From contig CAYXBA010000001.1 of the NCBI GenBank assembly GCA_964463135.1, forward strand, positions 62,001 to 126,000: a DNA stretch of 64,000 nt, given 5' to 3'. How positions within the stretch are numbered: position 1 is the first letter of the stretch; every line of letters begins with the position of its first letter. Below are positions 59,905-64,000 of the stretch, in pieces. The notes beneath the pieces are model-generated. The model was not told the DNA's origin, made no database searches, and worked only from the letters and a program-made list of their open reading frames with translations. The position numbers were made by a program, and so were the translations under genes. The stretch is from UBA6898 sp964463135. Lineage in GTDB: Bacteria > Nitrospirota > Thermodesulfovibrionia > Thermodesulfovibrionales > UBA6898.

Positions 59905-60377
59905 TTATATCAGTGGCAAAGGAACTGACGCACCTTGCAAAAAGCCTCAGAAGGAGATCAACAGACGCGGAGCAGTTGGTATGGAGCCGTTTAAGGGCAG
60001 GACGTCTTGAGGGTATGAAATTCAGACGGCAGCATCCTGTGGGGCGGTATATCGTAGACTTTGTCTGTCTTGAAAGAAAGTTGATAATCGAACTGGATGG
60101 CAGTCAGCATGCGTTACCTGAAGAACAATTGAAAGACAGGCAGCGGTCTGAGTGGCTTGAAAAAGAGGGATACAGTGTTTTGCGTATTTGGGATAATGAA
60201 GCACTGACGAATACAGAAGGAGTTCTTGAAGCAATAAGGGAGAGACTATATCGGACACCCGCCCCTCAATCCCCTCCCCTCAAGGGCGGGGAAGTGGGTG
60301 TCCATAAAAATGAAAAAAAAGCGGATAAAGCACCCACACACTTACACGAAGATACAAAATATATCTGTGAGGTTTGA
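59889..60377 (+). CDS. DUF559 (Vsr/PD-(D/E)XK-like) endonuclease-fold protein
   Basis: 162 aa. Core pattern LAKSLRRRSTDAEQLVWSRL, then FRRQHPVGRYIVDFVCLERK and LIIELDGSQHA, with the acidic/His residues of the Vsr-like nuclease fold (Asp in IVDF, Glu-Leu-Asp in IIELDG). The family has no proven role. The start is ATG at 59889 within the left repeat. After the core (near residue 122) the frame runs through the right repeat (TPAPQSPPLKGGEVGVHKN) and 28 more codons of flanking DNA before stopping 1 bp ahead of the next gene. The tail is thus an accident of insertion. Single-strand nicking or homing activity is speculation. Confidence 0.85.
   Translation: MKGRVFISVAKELTHLAKSLRRRSTDAEQLVWSRLRAGRLEGMKFRRQHPVGRYIVDFVCLERKLIIELDGSQHALPEEQLKDRQRSEWLEKEGYSVLRIWDNEALTNTEGVLEAIRERLYRTPAPQSPPLKGGEVGVHKNEKKADKAPTHLHEDTKYICEV
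60255..60293 (+). repeat. Right 39-bp inverted repeat
   Basis: Reverse complement of the left repeat with three differences, read in frame as part of the DUF559 C-terminus. Confidence 0.75.
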
Positions 60378-60378
60378 T

Positions 60379-61170
60379 ATGAAAGGACCGTTGATGAGAT
60401 CGATCATTCTGATGTTCATTGCAGTTATTTTTCTCGGCACTGCATCTGCGCCCCTGTCATACGGAGAAACAGGACAGGCTGCGCCGCTTCGGGTCGGCAT
60501 TACTCCTGATTTTCCTCCTGTTGCCTTTACACAGGGCAACCGTCTTGCCGGCATCGAAGTCGACCTTGCCGAGATGCTTGGAAAAGAACTCAACAGACCG
60601 GTGAAGTTCGTTGAGCTGAAGTGGGACGCACAGATCCCCGCACTCCTTGAAGGGAGGACAGACATCATCATGTCTTCCATGACAGCGACGCGCGAGCGGC
60701 AGGTCAGGATCGCGTTTACCGAACCCTACCTGAAAAGCGGCCTTGTGGCAGGTGTGCGGACAGGAGAGGCGGTCATGTACCCTACCGTGCAAAACATCAT
60801 GGAGTATTCCGGTCTAATCGGTGTTGTTCCCAACACGACCAGTGAGGCCTTTGTGAAGAAATATTTCCCGTTTGCACAACTGCACTATATCAAGCAACCG
60901 CGGCAGTCTGTCGCTGCGCTTGAGCAGAGATGGATAGGCATGTTCGTCTGCGACGCTCCGACCATGATCTGGATCGTTTCGGAGAACGAGTCTATGGAGG
61001 GGATCTGGCTGCCCCTGAATGACGAGCAAATTGCCTGGGGCATGAGAAAGGACGATGAGAACCTCAGGGCCAAGGTCAATATTGCCCTTGCCCAGTTCCG
61101 GCAGGACGGCAGACTGAACATGGTGCTGCAGAAATGGCTTCCAAAGCAGTATCTTGAGAAGATGAAATAA
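60379..61170 (+). CDS. Periplasmic solute-binding protein, family 3 (orphan)
   Basis: 263 aa from ATG at 60379 (GAGGT upstream). Sec signal (IILMFIAVIFLGTASAPLSYG) then SBP_bac_3: LRVGITPDFPPVAF, AGIEVDLAEMLGKELNRPVK, DIIMSSMTATRERQVRIAFT, GVVPNTTSEAFVKKYFP. The family binds amino acids or organic acids for ABC uptake, but no permease or ATPase is adjacent, so it may use a remote system or act as a sensor or enzyme, as cyclohexadienyl dehydratase does. No lipobox. The upstream DUF559 unit ends 1 bp away and may have separated it from its original promoter. Next gene is eno. Confidence 0.85.
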   Translation: MKGPLMRSIILMFIAVIFLGTASAPLSYGETGQAAPLRVGITPDFPPVAFTQGNRLAGIEVDLAEMLGKELNRPVKFVELKWDAQIPALLEGRTDIIMSSMTATRERQVRIAFTEPYLKSGLVAGVRTGEAVMYPTVQNIMEYSGLIGVVPNTTSEAFVKKYFPFAQLHYIKQPRQSVAALEQRWIGMFVCDAPTMIWIVSENESMEGIWLPLNDEQIAWGMRKDDENLRAKVNIALAQFRQDGRLNMVLQKWLPKQYLEKMK

Positions 61171-61203
61171 ACAAATCCATTGTATCAAAAGAAGGGGGCA
61201 GTT

Positions 61204-62490
<1,287 letters not shown>

Positions 62491-62593
62491 TCATGGACAT
62501 GAACCGTAATGCCGCATTTGGAAAATGGCCTTTCAAAATGTGCAGGCAGCTTTAATGTGGACGACATGCAAATAGAAAGAAAAGAGGGTAAAG

Positions 62594-64000
62594 ATGAAGA
62601 TACATGAATTTGCCGGGAAACAGGTGCCGCCTTCAATGCTCGCAAATATCCCGAGGCTTATCTCTTTCTATTACACGTATAGGCCTGACATCTCTGAGCC
62701 CGGTCAGCGTGTTGCCTTCGGCACCTCAGGCCACAGGGGCTCGTCACTGAAGACCAGCTTTAATGAAGCGCATATCCTCGCGATTAGCCAGGCTATCTGC
62801 GAATACAGAAAAGGGCAGAAGATCAGGGGCCCGCTCTTCCTTGGTATGGACACGCATGCCCTGTCTGAGCCGGCCTTTATAAGCGCTATAGAGGTCTTTG
62901 CCGCAAACAGGGGCCAGGTGCGGGTCCAGGAGGGATATGGCTATACGCCTACGCCGGTCGTCTCTCATGCGATCCTTACGTACAACAGAAAGGTCCGCGG
63001 GGCTACCGGACGCGCTGATGGCGTGGTCATAACTCCTTCGCATAACCCTCCGGAGGACGGAGGGTTCAAATACAACCCGCCCCACGGCGGCCCGGCTGAT
63101 ACGGCGGTGACGAAGATCATAGAGAACAGGGCGAACGAACTTCTCGCCTGCGGCCTCAAGGGCGTCAAAAGGATACCCTTCGAAAAAGCGATGAAGGGTG
63201 ATTACGTCACACAGCATAATTTTATGAATCCCTATATTGATGATCTTGGGAATGTCGTCGATATGCAGGCCATTGCGTCTGCCGGCCTCCGGATCGGCGT
63301 GCATCCGCTCGGCGGGGCTGCGGTCGAATTCTGGAAGCCCATTGCCGAACGCTACGGCCTTAACCTCGAAGTGGTAAATGATGTCGTGGACCCCACATTC
63401 TCCTTTATGACCGCTGACAGGGACGGCAGGATCAGAATGGACTGTTCTTCGCCGTATGCGATGGCGAGTCTCATTCAACTGAAGGACCGCTTTGATATCG
63501 CCTTTGGCAATGACACGGATGTTGACCGCCACGGCATTGTAACGAAGGGATCGGGCCTCATGAACCCGAATCATTATCTCTCCGCTGCCATCTGGTATCT
63601 CTTTCAGAACAGGCCGGGCTGGAGAAAGGACGCAGCCATAGGCAAGACCCTTGTCTCCACATCGATGATCGACCGCGTAGGAGCAGCGCTCAACAGGAAG
63701 GTGGCTGAGGTGCCGGTCGGGTTCAAGTGGTTCGTCGACGGACTCGTTGACGGATCGTACGGTTTTGGCGGAGAAGAGAGTGCAGGCGCTTCGTTCCTGA
63801 GAAAGGACGGAAAGGTCTGGACAACAGACAAGGACGGCATCATCATGGATCTGCTTGCCTGCGAGATCACTGCACGGACCGGCAAAGACCCGGCTGATAT
63901 GTACCGGGAGCTGGAAGGCAAATTCGGCAGGGCCTACTACGCGCGGATCGATGCCCCGGCCGCTGCTGCCCAGCGTAGCGTGCTGGCAAAACTCTCGCCT
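62594..64000 (+). CDS. pgm: Phosphoglucomutase (alpha-D-glucose-phosphate specific), partial
   Basis: 469 codons are seen and the frame runs off the window; the family has about 545. Start ATG at 62594 after AGAGGGTAAAG. Phosphoserine loop TPSHNPPEDGGFKYNPPHGG, metal loop NDTDVDRHGIV, sugar loop GEESAGASF, and N-terminal FGTSGHRGSSLKTSFNEAH are all intact. It interconverts glucose-1-phosphate and glucose-6-phosphate, joining glycogen phosphorylase to Zwf. It stands about 100 bp after eno on the same strand, and that gap shows no clear terminator. Confidence 0.95.
   Translation, partial: MKIHEFAGKQVPPSMLANIPRLISFYYTYRPDISEPGQRVAFGTSGHRGSSLKTSFNEAHILAISQAICEYRKGQKIRGPLFLGMDTHALSEPAFISAIEVFAANRGQVRVQEGYGYTPTPVVSHAILTYNRKVRGATGRADGVVITPSHNPPEDGGFKYNPPHGGPADTAVTKIIENRANELLACGLKGVKRIPFEKAMKGDYVTQHNFMNPYIDDLGNVVDMQAIASAGLRIGVHPLGGAAVEFWKPIAERYGLNLEVVNDVVDPTFSFMTADRDGRIRMDCSSPYAMASLIQLKDRFDIAFGNDTDVDRHGIVTKGSGLMNPNHYLSAAIWYLFQNRPGWRKDAAIGKTLVSTSMIDRVGAALNRKVAEVPVGFKWFVDGLVDGSYGFGGEESAGASFLRKDGKVWTTDKDGIIMDLLACEITARTGKDPADMYRELEGKFGRAYYARIDAPAAAAQRSVLAKLSP

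Larger units (their letters stand above)
59866..60293 (+). mobile_element. Putative minimal mobile unit: DUF559 gene bounded by 39-bp inverted repeats
   Basis: Left repeat 59866-59904 and right repeat 60255-60293 are reverse complements at 36 of 39 positions (outer end TTCCCCGCCCTTGAGGGG). The 350 bp between carry the conserved DUF559 core. Outside the left repeat, a degenerate copy (GTTCCTCTCTTTTGGAGGGG at 59806) and a 10-bp direct repeat CAAGAGGTCT (59829-59838, 59848-59857) suggest earlier events. No classical transposase is present. Confidence 0.6.

Overview
This 64 kb window is chromosomal DNA of an anaerobic or microaerophilic, Gram-negative (diderm) bacterium of moderately high G+C. 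An outer-membrane RND efflux system, several Sec-exported proteins and lipoproteins, and an AsmA-family protein show the diderm envelope. The archaeal-style modular glutamate synthase, an NrpR-type repressor, oxygen-sensitive radical-SAM and ferredoxin proteins, and acetate fermentation genes fit Nitrospirota or Desulfobacterota best. That placement is inference from gene content, because no rRNA or marker gene is present. Nearly all DNA is coding, in long co-oriented runs.

Region 1 (1-12.1 kb) is a nitrogen-assimilation island. On the minus strand lie two unusual FMN-type glutamate-synthase paralogs, an NrpR-like repressor and a P-II protein, preceded by a three-part regulator (KaiC/RecA-like domain without a P-loop, HTH, cupin). 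Divergent from it on the plus strand is the modular glutamate synthase: glutaminase, ferredoxin plus FMN synthase subunit, and a GXGXG/GltD-like reductase fusion. Its leader holds a strong promoter, a hairpin and an intrinsic terminator, which suggests attenuation. Region 2 (12.1-20.5 kb) has a Phd/VapC toxin-antitoxin pair, a decayed transposase tail, a secreted orphan protein, KatG, a small P-loop ATPase with an altered Walker A, a Cys-rich small protein and a large AsmA-family protein.

Region 3 (20.6-34.4 kb) encodes a soluble six-PAS histidine kinase and its LuxR-type response regulator, a complete RND tripartite efflux operon, a K+-channel-like protein, a Ca2+/H+ antiporter and 4-alpha-glucanotransferase. 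Region 4 (34.5-44.5 kb) has a Ser-type sulfatase with its anaerobic maturase, a beta-carbonic anhydrase, a DUF2254 membrane protein, a lipoprotein, an HD-CBS-HEPN-like fusion and an MltF-like lytic transglycosylase.

Region 5 (44.8-64 kb) is a carbon module. Glycogen phosphorylase and debranching enzyme release sugar, Pgm interconverts G1P and G6P, and Zwf-Pgl-Edd-Eda run the Entner-Doudoroff route. Enolase and pyruvate kinase complete lower glycolysis, and Pta-AckA with a coupled GNAT enzyme makes acetate and ATP. A small DUF559 gene bounded by 39-bp inverted repeats interrupts this module.

The most notable undescribed signals are three. A near-identical 16-18 bp palindrome stands 24 bp ahead of a -10-like element upstream of the efflux operon, the sulfatase and glycogen phosphorylase, implying one shared activator. 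The inverted-repeat-bounded DUF559 unit looks like a minimal mobile element. The nitrogen island has unusual synthase paralogs and an unusual regulator.
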